Made by a program: the position numbers and the translations under genes
In this document: positions 8,822-16,543 of the stretch, one piece after another
Layout of the letters: every line of letters begins with the position of its first letter
Numbering within the stretch: the first letter of the stretch is position 1
Assembly (NCBI GenBank): GCA_964384645.1
Contig: CAYLKL010000002.1
Location: 1-64,000 of the forward strand
DNA length: 64,000 bases
Reading direction: 5' to 3'
From: DAORIO01 sp964384645
GTDB lineage: Bacteria > Patescibacteriota > Minisyncoccia > Phycocordibacterales > UBA9973
The notes under the pieces: model-generated
The model's input: the letters and a program-made list of their open reading frames with translations, nothing else
What the model was told of the DNA's origin: nothing
The model's database searches: none

Positions 8822-9235
8822 ATGTCAGCAACAACAACAAAAAAAGAATACTTTGAAGCGGTTGGACGAAGAAAGACTTCGACAGCTCGTGTTCGAATTG
8901 CTCCAAGTACTAAAGATTCTTTTACAGTAAACGATAAAGAAATGAAAGATTACTTTAAAACTGCAACTCTACAAAATGTTGTTACAGAAGCATTTGCAAC
9001 CGCAAAAGGTAAGAAACATTTTGCTGTTACAGTAAAAGTAAATGGTGGAGGTACAAGTTCTCAAGCTGGTGCCGTAAGACACGGTGTTGCAAGAACACTA
9101 CTACTTTGGGATGCTGAAGAAACAAAAGCTGACCTAAAGAAGGCTGGTTTCCTAAAAAGAGACCCAAGAGCTAAGGAAAGACGTAAATTCGGTCTTAAGA
9201 AGGCTCGTAAGGCTCCACAGTGGTCTAAGAGATAA
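8822..9235 (+). CDS. rpsI: Ribosomal protein S9 (uS9)
   Basis: 137 residues. EAVGRRKTSTARVRI at the N-terminus, GGGTSSQAGAVRHGVARTLL in the middle, and the C-terminal tail KKARKAPQWSKR, whose last basic residues reach the P site. It is the last gene of the ribosomal operon and is followed by a terminator. Confidence 0.96.
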   Translation: MSATTTKKEYFEAVGRRKTSTARVRIAPSTKDSFTVNDKEMKDYFKTATLQNVVTEAFATAKGKKHFAVTVKVNGGGTSSQAGAVRHGVARTLLLWDAEETKADLKKAGFLKRDPRAKERRKFGLKKARKAPQWSKR

Positions 9236-9239
9236 TACA

Positions 9240-9266
9240 AAAACACCCCAAAATGGGGTGTTTTTT
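9240..9266 (+). terminator. Terminator of the ribosomal protein operon
   Basis: Stem ACACCCCA with its complement, loop AAA, then TTTTTT. Confidence 0.9.
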
Positions 9267-9271
9267 GATTA

Positions 9272-9300
9272 TTGACAGAATTGAATAATATGTGTTAATA
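9272..9300 (+). promoter_or_regulatory. Promoter of the gene at 9329
   Basis: TTGACA (9272-9277), 17-base spacer, TTAATA (9295-9300). Confidence 0.6.
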
Positions 9301-9328
9301 TGGTGTAAACAAATTAAAAACTAAAGAT

Positions 9329-9790
9329 ATGGATGTAAGACAGCAGATAACCTTAGCTTCAGAAGAAGTTAAAAAGATTGTAGTTGATCACTTAAAGCGA
9401 TTAGGCTTTCGAGTATCAGAAGGAAGTATAAATATAGAAAGAGATGGAAATTTCCGGGCTTTATCCATGTCTGAGGATGAAATTTACTTAACAGACACAG
9501 AGGTATTACTTCAAAAACCAATTTCTCAGCTTGAGTTAACGAATAAAAAACTGAAGGAGAAAATTATTAAAATATCACCCAAAGACGCTGTGTTGGGGAA
9601 TATTATCTGTAATAAAATTAGTAGACAGCGTTCAAAAGATTCCTTCTTAACAAATAACTCACTAGAAGATTTTCTTTTTTCTAACTTCGCATCGCCTACG
9701 AGTAAAGAAGACTTACTAGATTCAAATGATGAGGATGAGTTAATTGAAGTCTTCGGTAGTTTAGGTATTAAGTTGAACAAAAGACAGTAG
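9329..9790 (+). CDS. Protein of unknown function
   Basis: 153 residues, not recognised. It is soluble, with no membrane segment or signal peptide. Helical and acidic segments alternate, and the C-terminus (LEDFLF..., SKEDLLDSNDEDELIEVFGSLG) is strongly acidic. It has its own promoter upstream and a strong terminator 15 bases downstream, so it is a single-gene unit. Confidence 0.65.
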   Translation: MDVRQQITLASEEVKKIVVDHLKRLGFRVSEGSINIERDGNFRALSMSEDEIYLTDTEVLLQKPISQLELTNKKLKEKIIKISPKDAVLGNIICNKISRQRSKDSFLTNNSLEDFLFSNFASPTSKEDLLDSNDEDELIEVFGSLGIKLNKRQ

Positions 9791-9805
9791 TGTACTGTTA
9801 ATATA

Positions 9806-9840
9806 AAACCACTCTTGATTCAAATAAGAGTGGTTTTTTT
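9806..9840 (+). terminator. Terminator after the gene at 9329
   Basis: 11-bp stem AAACCACTCTT and its complement, followed by seven or more T. Confidence 0.9.
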
Positions 9841-9856
9841 ATTACAATATTTTTTA

Positions 9857-9998
9857 CAGGGAGGGATTTGCGACCCACGGTCGCGGGTACTTTTCGATAA
9901 AATTTCCCTTTGGTCAATTTTATAACGAAAAGTCTTTCAAATCCCACTGCAAGCAAAGCAGTTTGCTTGCTACCACGCTGAAAAACTGCGTTTTTCTG
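9857..9998. repeat. tRNA-Val-imitating structured repeat (element R0)
   Basis: This stretch directly adjoins the 3' end of tRNA-Val. From left to right on the plus strand it holds: an antisense copy of the tRNA-Val T-arm (GAGGGATTTG at 9861-9870); nested complementary pairs (ACTTTTCG at 9889-9896 with its complement at 9925-9932); a sense copy of the T-arm end (TTCAAATCCC, 9936-9945); a perfect 9-bp hairpin with loop GCAG (9949-9970); ACCACGC, resembling the acceptor end ACCGCGC; and a 7-bp hairpin (9980-9996). The same order of parts occurs at 24003-24250 and 25211-25461, but there the tRNA pieces match tRNA-Glu. No protein is encoded. Confidence 0.7.
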
Positions 9999-10071
9999 TG
10001 CGCGGTGAGGGATTTGAACCCCCGGCATCGTCAACGTCAATGACGCGCTCTACCAACTGAGCTAACCGCGC
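9999..10071 (-). tRNA. tRNA-Val (anticodon GAC)
   Basis: On the minus strand the cloverleaf folds fully: acceptor GCGCGGT with ACCGCGC, D-stem GCTC/GAGC, anticodon stem CGTCA/TGACG around loop TTGACGT (anticodon GAC), 5-base variable loop and T-loop TTCAAAT. The discriminator base is A. CCA is not encoded. Confidence 0.95.
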
Positions 10072-10162
10072 ATATATTTTCTTTTACTTTAAAGTACCGG
10101 CGTTATCAGCCAAAACAGCATAACCTCGCTTATAATTGAGAATTATACTTTAAAAACACAAA

Positions 10163-10190
10163 TTGACAATAAATCTCTTAAAGGTAGTAT
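10163..10190 (+). promoter_or_regulatory. Promoter of the gene at 10219
   Basis: TTGACA (10163-10168), 16-base spacer, TAGTAT (10185-10190). Confidence 0.6.
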
Positions 10191-10218
10191 GGAGAAAACA
10201 TTCTAAACTAAATAATCT

Positions 10219-10806
10219 ATGGAAACTAAAGAATACACTCGCCCAACAGTAACTTCCTTGGAAAAGTTAAGAGGCAACGATTTATTTATCTCAGGAAAAT
10301 GCCTTATACCCAATGGTAGATTTTCTCAATATTTTTTATCAATTGAACAATTGGGAAAGCACGATAAGCCTTTTCTTAAACCCATATTCGTACTTCAACC
10401 AGAAAAATCGCAAGAGAAATTTATTTTATTGCCGTGGTGTGACGATATTGAGTCTTTAAGAAGAAATGTTGGAACAAATCCATTCTCTGTATTTCTTCAC
10501 AATACTCATTCAATCATGTATATCGTTAAAATTTCAGACTTAACAAAAAAAGAAATATCTGAGATTGAAGGATTACAATTTGAAGAAGATTGGTTGAACA
10601 ATACTTGTGGTGAGACTTTCCATAATCTCAAACAAAAAATCCAAGAACTCGGCCTTATGCAGTCAACTGTTGTAAGAGTAGATTTCACTGCATTTTTTAA
10701 GAATAAAGAAGATTCAATTGGTGAATTCAGATTATTATTTGAACCAAGAGAAAGCCACAGAACTATACTTAGATCTTGGGAAAATGGAATTCAAAATGGA
10801 AATTAG
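10219..10806 (+). CDS. Protein of unknown function
   Basis: 195 residues, not recognised. It is soluble, with no signal peptide or membrane segment, and mixed alpha/beta composition. It is the first of two genes behind the 10163 promoter; its 3' end overlaps the start of the next gene, so the two are probably translated together. Confidence 0.65.
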   Translation: METKEYTRPTVTSLEKLRGNDLFISGKCLIPNGRFSQYFLSIEQLGKHDKPFLKPIFVLQPEKSQEKFILLPWCDDIESLRRNVGTNPFSVFLHNTHSIMYIVKISDLTKKEISEIEGLQFEEDWLNNTCGETFHNLKQKIQELGLMQSTVVRVDFTAFFKNKEDSIGEFRLLFEPRESHRTILRSWENGIQNGN

Positions 10807-11101
10807 TAAAGAACTCGGAAAGACTTGGAGTTTTTTGGAACCAGGAGAGGAGGAAGAAGTGGTAAGAATTGCAAACACAGTTGTCGGCCCATATGGCCTT
10901 AAGGCGGAGATGATGCCCAAAGAACATATGGCTCGTGGAGCGCAGGGCGATGAGCCGACTTACACGAGGATGATTCTACTTACAGGTCCAAAAATTAACC
11001 AACGGTTATTTATGGAACTATCTACTCGAATAACAAACCTTGTTCCAGTAAATAAAGTTTTATTTGAAATACTAGATGCCCGAGAAAAGCCTTCAGTTTA
11101 A
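10796..11101 (+). CDS. Small protein of unknown function, coupled to the preceding gene
   Basis: 101 residues if the ATG at 10796 is used; another in-frame ATG lies at 10784, and the frame is open further upstream inside the preceding gene. Residues GKTWSFLEPGEEEEVVRIAN and the C-terminal half look like a compact soluble domain. Not recognised. A terminator overlaps its stop codon. Confidence 0.6.
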   Translation: MEISKELGKTWSFLEPGEEEEVVRIANTVVGPYGLKAEMMPKEHMARGAQGDEPTYTRMILLTGPKINQRLFMELSTRITNLVPVNKVLFEILDAREKPSV

Positions 11102-11117
11102 ATACTGAAGGCTTTTT
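11085..11117 (+). terminator. Terminator after the gene pair 10219-11101
   Basis: 13-bp stem AAAAGCCTTCAGT with its complement and T-run; the stem begins inside the last codons of the gene. Confidence 0.88.
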
Positions 11118-11184
11118 AATTAAACTACATAAATGAATCTTCGCTAATCTAAATGATTTATCAGTTATATTGCGATATGGCTTT

Positions 11185-11700
11185 TTACAACCCAAGAAGT
11201 CTAAGCACAAAAGGTGCTATTGGGTCAGCGGAAACGCCGTACACAATAACCCCACCAAGCAATCCTGTTATAGATATCGCAATTAAACCAAACAAAGCTA
11301 GTGTCTTTGAAAGTATGTTTTGGTTTATAATTTTCTCGATTGATATTAGTATTTTGTTTATGGGTGTTTGGATGTTTTTTGTAACAAAATATCTATTCAA
11401 TAAAAACAAGATTTCTCCCATAAGTAATATTCCGTAAATCCAAGTTGAAGCTCCGGCAAAAAATGCGTGCATTTCTACTAAATCATGATCTGCTTTTACT
11501 AAATGTTCCGCCATTTCACCAGTAGTATTTGAAACAAATGCACCTAGCACACCAACGACTAACAATAGCCTTTGGATGGGTCTCCAAGAAATAGAAGTAA
11601 TCCATTTTTCTACTGGTAAAAATTTGATAACTGAATAAACTACTAAAAAAGCAATAGGGAAGTGAACAAAAAGTGGGTGTATGTTGTAAGTCATGTTCAT
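11185..11700 (-). CDS. DUF2231-type four-helix membrane protein
   Basis: 171 residues with about four membrane helices. The N-terminal motif NIHPLFVHFPIAFLVVYSV is the signature of the DUF2231 family, often described as a predicted cytochrome-like integral membrane domain. Further histidines lie at DHDLVEMHAFF. The last helix contains GLLGGVIVYG. The function is unknown, although conserved histidines in helices suggest haem or metal binding. It is divergent from the ATP synthase operon. Confidence 0.75.
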   Translation of the reverse strand: MNMTYNIHPLFVHFPIAFLVVYSVIKFLPVEKWITSISWRPIQRLLLVVGVLGAFVSNTTGEMAEHLVKADHDLVEMHAFFAGASTWIYGILLMGEILFLLNRYFVTKNIQTPINKILISIEKIINQNILSKTLALFGLIAISITGLLGGVIVYGVSADPIAPFVLRLLGL

Positions 11701-11746
11701 ATTATATATTTAAAATAAACATGACACTACCAACAAAAGCCTGTTT

Positions 11747-11775
11747 TTGACTTTAAGCCTATAAAACAATATAAT
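11747..11775 (+). promoter_or_regulatory. Promoter of the ATP synthase operon
   Basis: TTGACT (11747-11752), 17-base spacer, TATAAT (11770-11775). The leader to the first start codon is about 33 bases. Confidence 0.75.
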
Positions 11776-11814
11776 ATAATCCCATCGATTTTGTTCGGGT
11801 TTTGAAAATAAATT

Positions 11815-12069
11815 ATGGAAAAAGAAACAAATCTACCACAAAAGAAAGAGCAAAATGAATATTCTAGAAGAATATTCATTTTGGGTATTGAGGTTATATT
11901 TTATTTTGGAATACCAGCAGTACTGGGAACTTTGCTTAGTAAGTGGTTAAAAGCAAGATACCCAGATCAAAACTACTGGACTTTTATAATACTCGCGGTT
12001 ACATATTTTTTGTCTTGGTTTATTGTTTACTGGAGATACAAAACTATTAAGAACAAGTACAAAAAATAA
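11815..12069 (+). CDS. AtpZ/AtpI-like small membrane protein
   Basis: 84 residues with two membrane helices (about 22-41 and 58-76). It is the first gene of the atp operon, where AtpI/AtpZ assembly factors for the c-ring or Mg/Ca transport normally lie. Sequence similarity to named AtpI is not obvious by eye; the call rests on position, length and topology. Confidence 0.65.
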   Translation: MEKETNLPQKKEQNEYSRRIFILGIEVIFYFGIPAVLGTLLSKWLKARYPDQNYWTFIILAVTYFLSWFIVYWRYKTIKNKYKK

Positions 12070-12077
12070 CTACTTTT

Positions 12078-12857
12078 ATGAATTTTTTCCAATTTGAACG
12101 TCCAATATCAGGAGTTGGACCAGAAACTATTATAAATATTTCTGGATTCCATATCGCAAATACAACATTGTTTTTGCTTTTAATCTCTGTTTTTTTAATT
12201 CTATTTTCGTATTTAGTTGTAAGAAAATTCAAATTGGTTCCAATGGGCGCCCAAAGCGTAGTTGAGTCTGTTTATGAATGGATTACAGGTCTCGTGACTC
12301 AAATAACAGGCAACGAAGAGCGTTCTAAAAAAATATTTCCAGTTATCGCTGCTTTATTTTTGTTTATACTCTTTTCAAATTTTATAGGACTTGTTCCTGG
12401 GTTAAGTAGTTTTACGTTTGAGGGTAAGGCCATTTTTAGAACACCTACTTCAGACTTTAATACCACTGTTGCCCTCGCTCTCGGTTCTATTTTGACCATC
12501 AATATTATTTCAATGAAAGAATGGGGTTTTTTTGGTTATTTGGGCAAGTTCTTTAAATTCAAAGAAATTTTCTTGGGATTTAAAAAAAGCTTTAGCGATG
12601 GAGCTTTGGCTTGTGTCGATTTCTTTATTGGGCTTTTGGACATTGTTGGTGAACTTGCCAAAATCGTATCTCTGTCTTTGCGTTTGTTTGGAAATATGTA
12701 CGCAGGAGATGTTTTGATGGCTATTTTGATAGGTTCTTTTGCTTATTTTGTACCTTCTCTTTGGCTTGCGATGAGTATGCTATCATCTGTTGTACAAGCT
12801 ATTGTTTTCACATCTTTGGTGACGGTTTTTTATACACTTTCGGTCAAAAACGAATAG
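12078..12857 (+). CDS. atpB: ATP synthase subunit a
   Basis: 259-residue membrane stator subunit forming the ion half-channels. The essential arginine is in the segment ELAKIVSLSLRLFGNMYAGD (about residues 194-213), and the C-terminal helix carries SSVVQAIVFTSLVTVFYTL. It begins with an extended region and NISGFHIANT, as in the family. Confidence 0.95.
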   Translation: MNFFQFERPISGVGPETIINISGFHIANTTLFLLLISVFLILFSYLVVRKFKLVPMGAQSVVESVYEWITGLVTQITGNEERSKKIFPVIAALFLFILFSNFIGLVPGLSSFTFEGKAIFRTPTSDFNTTVALALGSILTINIISMKEWGFFGYLGKFFKFKEIFLGFKKSFSDGALACVDFFIGLLDIVGELAKIVSLSLRLFGNMYAGDVLMAILIGSFAYFVPSLWLAMSMLSSVVQAIVFTSLVTVFYTLSVKNE

Positions 12858-12903
12858 GGGTCAGTGATATCTTTGTGTAATAACATAAGGATATCATTGG
12901 CCC
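12858..12903 (+). promoter_or_regulatory. Intercistronic hairpin between atpB and atpE
   Basis: Positions 12858-12871 pair with 12890-12903 over 14 bases (two G-T wobbles), with an 18-base loop. There is no following T-run, so it is not a classic terminator. The position directly before atpE, whose product is needed in many copies, suggests an RNA-processing or stability element. Confidence 0.7.
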
Positions 12904-12958
12904 TTATTGGTCAAATTTATTAATTAAAAGTATTTGTAAAATACAAAAGTATAATTAT

Positions 12959-13174
12959 ATGGAGTTAGAATCAGCAAGATATATAGCAAAAGGAATGACA
13001 ATTCTCGCCATGTTGGGTACAGCAATAGGTGAAGGATACATTGTCGGAAAGGCCATGGAGGCAATTGGTAGAAACCCGGAAGTGGGAGATTCGTTGTTTA
13101 CTAAAATGATTATTGGAGTTGCGATGTGTGAATCTACTGCGATTTACGCATTCGTCGCCTTTTTCTTGATTTAA
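12959..13174 (+). CDS. atpE: ATP synthase subunit c
   Basis: 71-residue hairpin of two membrane helices that forms the rotor ring. Helix 1 contains GEGYIVGKAMEAIGRNPE (the RNPE loop touches gamma/epsilon). Helix 2 contains GVAMCESTAIYAF, whose glutamate is the ion-carrying residue. Helix 1 has a second glutamate (GEGY) where Na+-type rings have glutamine, giving a two-carboxylate site. It stands apart from atpB by about 100 bases with a hairpin. Confidence 0.95.
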   Translation: MELESARYIAKGMTILAMLGTAIGEGYIVGKAMEAIGRNPEVGDSLFTKMIIGVAMCESTAIYAFVAFFLI

Positions 13175-13194
13175 TTTAAAGTATTAAATAATTT

Positions 13195-13698
13195 ATGGAA
13201 ATTTTGAGCAAAATAGGATTTGATTGGCAAGTTGCATTAGCAAACTTGGTTAATTTTCTTATAATTTTCTTTTTACTTAAGCGTTTTATTTTCAAGCCAG
13301 TCGGTAAAATTTTAGAAGAAAGAAAAAATAAAATAGCTGACGGTTTAGAAAAAGCCGCTCTTGCCGAAACAGCCTTATTGAATGCCAAAAAAGAACATGA
13401 ATCTATTGTTCGTGATGCCAAGATGCTCGCGGGAACAATCACAAGTAATGCTGAAAAAGAAGGATCTGTAATAAAGGACAAAAGAAAAAAAGAAGCAGAA
13501 AGGGAAAGAAATGTTCTTTTACAAGAAACAAGAGAAGAATTACTAAAGGAAAAAATAAACGCAGAAACTGAACTAGCCTCAAAGGCAGTAATGTTAGCTA
13601 TGGCGGGTGCAACAAAAATAATTACAGAAGATATGACGAAAGAAAAACATGAACTAATAGCTAAAAAGGAAATTGATTCCTTGGTAACTGCTTTGTAA
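13195..13698 (+). CDS. atpF: ATP synthase subunit b
   Basis: 167 residues: one N-terminal membrane helix (VALANLVNFLIIFFLLKRFIF), then a long charged coiled coil that forms the peripheral stalk. Length and order (atpE-atpF-atpH) are normal. Confidence 0.93.
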   Translation: MEILSKIGFDWQVALANLVNFLIIFFLLKRFIFKPVGKILEERKNKIADGLEKAALAETALLNAKKEHESIVRDAKMLAGTITSNAEKEGSVIKDKRKKEAERERNVLLQETREELLKEKINAETELASKAVMLAMAGATKIITEDMTKEKHELIAKKEIDSLVTAL

Positions 13699-13701
13699 TT
13701 T

Positions 13702-14103
13702 ATGCCAATATCACAAGTTTTAGCTAATACAATAATCTCTTATTGCCAAAATGGAATAAGCCCCAAAGATTCAATAGACAAGGTTTTTAATTTTGCTCAA
13801 AAAAAAGGCCTATCTGGATTTATTCCTGAAACCTTTAAAGCTTTAGATAAAATTATTTCTCAAAATACCGAAAAAGCGCAAATAAAAGTTTTTACTCCTT
13901 ATCCATTAACGGAATCTCTGAAAAAAGATATCTCTAAAAGCCTCAAAGACACAAAAGATGTTTCTCAGATACAAGAATACGTAGACAAAAAATATATAGC
14001 AGGGTTTAGAACAGAATACAATTTTATATTTAACGATAAAACTGTTCTATACAAATTAAACAAATTAGAAGAGTTCCTAAAAGAAAACACTAACGTAGCT
14101 TAA
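13702..14103 (+). CDS. atpH: ATP synthase subunit delta, short
   Basis: 133 residues against about 177 usually; it links F1 to the b stalk. The C-terminal part (VDKKYIAGFRTEYNFIFNDK) matches the conserved end of the family, where IGGxxIxxxD is typical, but the N-terminal helical domain is reduced. Identified mostly by its place between atpF and atpA. Confidence 0.82.
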   Translation: MPISQVLANTIISYCQNGISPKDSIDKVFNFAQKKGLSGFIPETFKALDKIISQNTEKAQIKVFTPYPLTESLKKDISKSLKDTKDVSQIQEYVDKKYIAGFRTEYNFIFNDKTVLYKLNKLEEFLKENTNVA

Positions 14104-14111
14104 ATAAATTT

Positions 14112-15608
14112 ATGAATACAGAATCACTTATAAAAGAATTACAATCAAAAATAGAAAGCTTTGACAAGACAAAGACTTTCGGTACTTATGGTATTGTCCA
14201 GTCTGTATCGAGTGGAATTGCTCGTGTTTCAGGTTTACCTGATTGTATGGCTTCAGAAATGCTTTCATTTGAAAGCGGGGTTACTGGTATTGCTTTAAAT
14301 TTAGAGCACGACATTATTGGAGTTATCTTGTTGGGCGATAGTACAAAAGTAAAGGAAGGTGAAAAAGTTACAAGAACCAAAAAAATTCTCTCAATTCCGG
14401 TTTCAAATGAGGTTGTAGGAAGAGTCGTTGACCCTATGATGAAGCCACTCGATGGATTAGGAAGTTTTTCTGATGGATTGCTTATGCCAATAGAAAAAAC
14501 AGCTCCAGGTGTTATGACTCGCCAATCTGTAAACCAGCCCGTTCAGACTGGGATAATGGCTATAGACGCTCTTGTGCCGATCGGTAGAGGGCAAAGAGAG
14601 TTAATAATCGGAGACCGAGGAACAGGTAAAACAGCCGTCGCAATAGACACTATTTTAAACCAAAAAAGCAAGGACATTGTTTGTGTTTACGTTGCTATTG
14701 GTCAAAAAAGATCAAAGGTCATGAGGACTGTAACAGAGCTTGCAAAACATGGCGCGATGAAATACACAACTGTTGTACTAGCTAGTGCATCTGAGAACCC
14801 AGCGCTTTTGTATTTAGCGCCTTATTCTGGTTCAGCTATTGCAGAATTTTTCATGGATCAAGGGAAAGACGTTTTGATTATTTACGATGATCTTTCAAAG
14901 CATGCTGTTGCTTATCGAGAAATATCACTTTTACTTAGAAGACCGCCGGGAAGAGAAGCGTACCCTGGAGATATTTTTTATTTGCATTCAAGACTTCTTG
15001 AAAGAGCTTGTCGGGTTACCGAAGAATACGGCGGTGGTTCTATTACAGCTTTACCGATAATAGAAACACAAGGAGGAGATATTTCCGCTTACATTCCAAC
15101 CAATGTTATTTCTATTACTGACGGGCAAATATTTTTGGAATCTAGTTTGTTCCACAAAGGATTGCGACCAGCGATAAACGTCGGAGCCTCAGTTTCTAGA
15201 GTAGGAGGAGCTGCGCAAATAAAGTCTATGAAAAAAAATGCAGGACCTGTGAAATTGGGACTTGCTCAGTATAGAGAACTCGAAAGTTTTTCTCAGTTTG
15301 ATTCTGATTTAGACGAAGATACAAAAAGAATTCTAGAGAGAGGAAAGAGGGTGACAGAGCTATTTAAACAAGATCAGTATTCACCTGTTCATGTTTCGAT
15401 TCAAGCAATTTTTATTTATGCGGTAAACAATGGATACCTTGATACTATTGCTATAACTGAAATATTAAATTGGAAAAATAAACTAAAAGATTTTCTTGAA
15501 AATTCAAAACTTTCTTTGTTGGAATCTATTGAAAAGGATTGGAGTGAAAAACAAGAAGGTGAAGTCAGGGATGTCCTAGAAGAATTTACAGCAATTCAAA
15601 AAAATTAA
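14112..15608 (+). CDS. atpA: ATP synthase subunit alpha
   Basis: 498 residues. Walker A GDRGTGKTAVAIDTI (about residue 170), the VYVAIGQKRS segment, and the conserved SVSRVGGAAQ with the arginine finger region. It is the non-catalytic nucleotide-binding subunit of F1. Confidence 0.98.
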   Translation: MNTESLIKELQSKIESFDKTKTFGTYGIVQSVSSGIARVSGLPDCMASEMLSFESGVTGIALNLEHDIIGVILLGDSTKVKEGEKVTRTKKILSIPVSNEVVGRVVDPMMKPLDGLGSFSDGLLMPIEKTAPGVMTRQSVNQPVQTGIMAIDALVPIGRGQRELIIGDRGTGKTAVAIDTILNQKSKDIVCVYVAIGQKRSKVMRTVTELAKHGAMKYTTVVLASASENPALLYLAPYSGSAIAEFFMDQGKDVLIIYDDLSKHAVAYREISLLLRRPPGREAYPGDIFYLHSRLLERACRVTEEYGGGSITALPIIETQGGDISAYIPTNVISITDGQIFLESSLFHKGLRPAINVGASVSRVGGAAQIKSMKKNAGPVKLGLAQYRELESFSQFDSDLDEDTKRILERGKRVTELFKQDQYSPVHVSIQAIFIYAVNNGYLDTIAITEILNWKNKLKDFLENSKLSLLESIEKDWSEKQEGEVRDVLEEFTAIQKN

Positions 15609-15613
15609 TTTTT

Positions 15614-16528
15614 ATGTCGCTTTCGCAAAAAAACATCAAAGATAAAATAAAAACATCTTCAAATATAAAGAAGACCACTAAAACTATGGAGATGATTTCT
15701 GCGGTCAAAATGCGGAGAATGGTTTCGCGCACTTTGAATGTACGAGAATACGCAAGATATGCTGTTGAACTAATCGAAAGTTTTTCAAAAAATAAAAGTA
15801 TTTCACATCCACTTATTCAAAAAAGAGTATCTGGAAAAACATTGATAATATTAGTGGCCTCAAACAAGGGGTTGTGTGGCGGCTATAATGCTAGAGTTGC
15901 TAAAGCCTTAAAAAACTATATTGGTGATTTAGACCCAAAAATATTTGAAGTTGTTGCAGTTGGAAAACACGCCGAAAAGATGGCGACTAGAAATAAATTA
16001 AATCTACTCGCAAGTTTTGTTTCTATAAATGAAATCGTATCACCTTTTCAGGTAAATAATATATTAGAAACCGTGGTTGAAGAGTTTAAGAAAAATAAAG
16101 ATTATAAAAAAGTAGTTTTAATCCATACATCTTTCATAAAACCCTTAGAATATGCCCCAGTTGTTAGAAGATTTTTGCCAATTTCTAAAGGTGCGATTCA
16201 TGACTTATCGGATGATAAAAAAAATACTTTACCTCAAAAACAAATTAATACTTCTCATTATGTTTTAGAACCAGATGCCTCTACGCTTTTAAATCAAATA
16301 GTTCCACAACTTCTTTTGTCGATAATGTTTGAAGCAATTTTAGAAAGTCTCGCTTCAGAGCATGGCTCAAGAATGGTCGCAATGAAAAATGCTACAGATA
16401 ATGCCAAAAAAATACAGGACGAATTAGTTTTATGGTTTAACAAAGCAAGGCAGGCAAGTATTACAAGAGAGATAGCCGAAATATCTGGGGGAGCAGAAGC
16501 ATTAACTGGAGCATCGATAACAATTTAA
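15614..16528 (+). CDS. atpG: ATP synthase subunit gamma
   Basis: 304 residues; the central shaft of F1. N-terminal helix IKDKIKTSSNIKKTTKTMEM followed by ISAVKMRR, and C-terminal RMVAMKNATDNAKKI ... ITREIAEISGGAEAL, both typical. Slightly longer than the E. coli protein because of loops in the middle domain. Confidence 0.96.
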   Translation: MSLSQKNIKDKIKTSSNIKKTTKTMEMISAVKMRRMVSRTLNVREYARYAVELIESFSKNKSISHPLIQKRVSGKTLIILVASNKGLCGGYNARVAKALKNYIGDLDPKIFEVVAVGKHAEKMATRNKLNLLASFVSINEIVSPFQVNNILETVVEEFKKNKDYKKVVLIHTSFIKPLEYAPVVRRFLPISKGAIHDLSDDKKNTLPQKQINTSHYVLEPDASTLLNQIVPQLLLSIMFEAILESLASEHGSRMVAMKNATDNAKKIQDELVLWFNKARQASITREIAEISGGAEALTGASITI

Positions 16529-16543
16529 TTATTTTAAATACAA

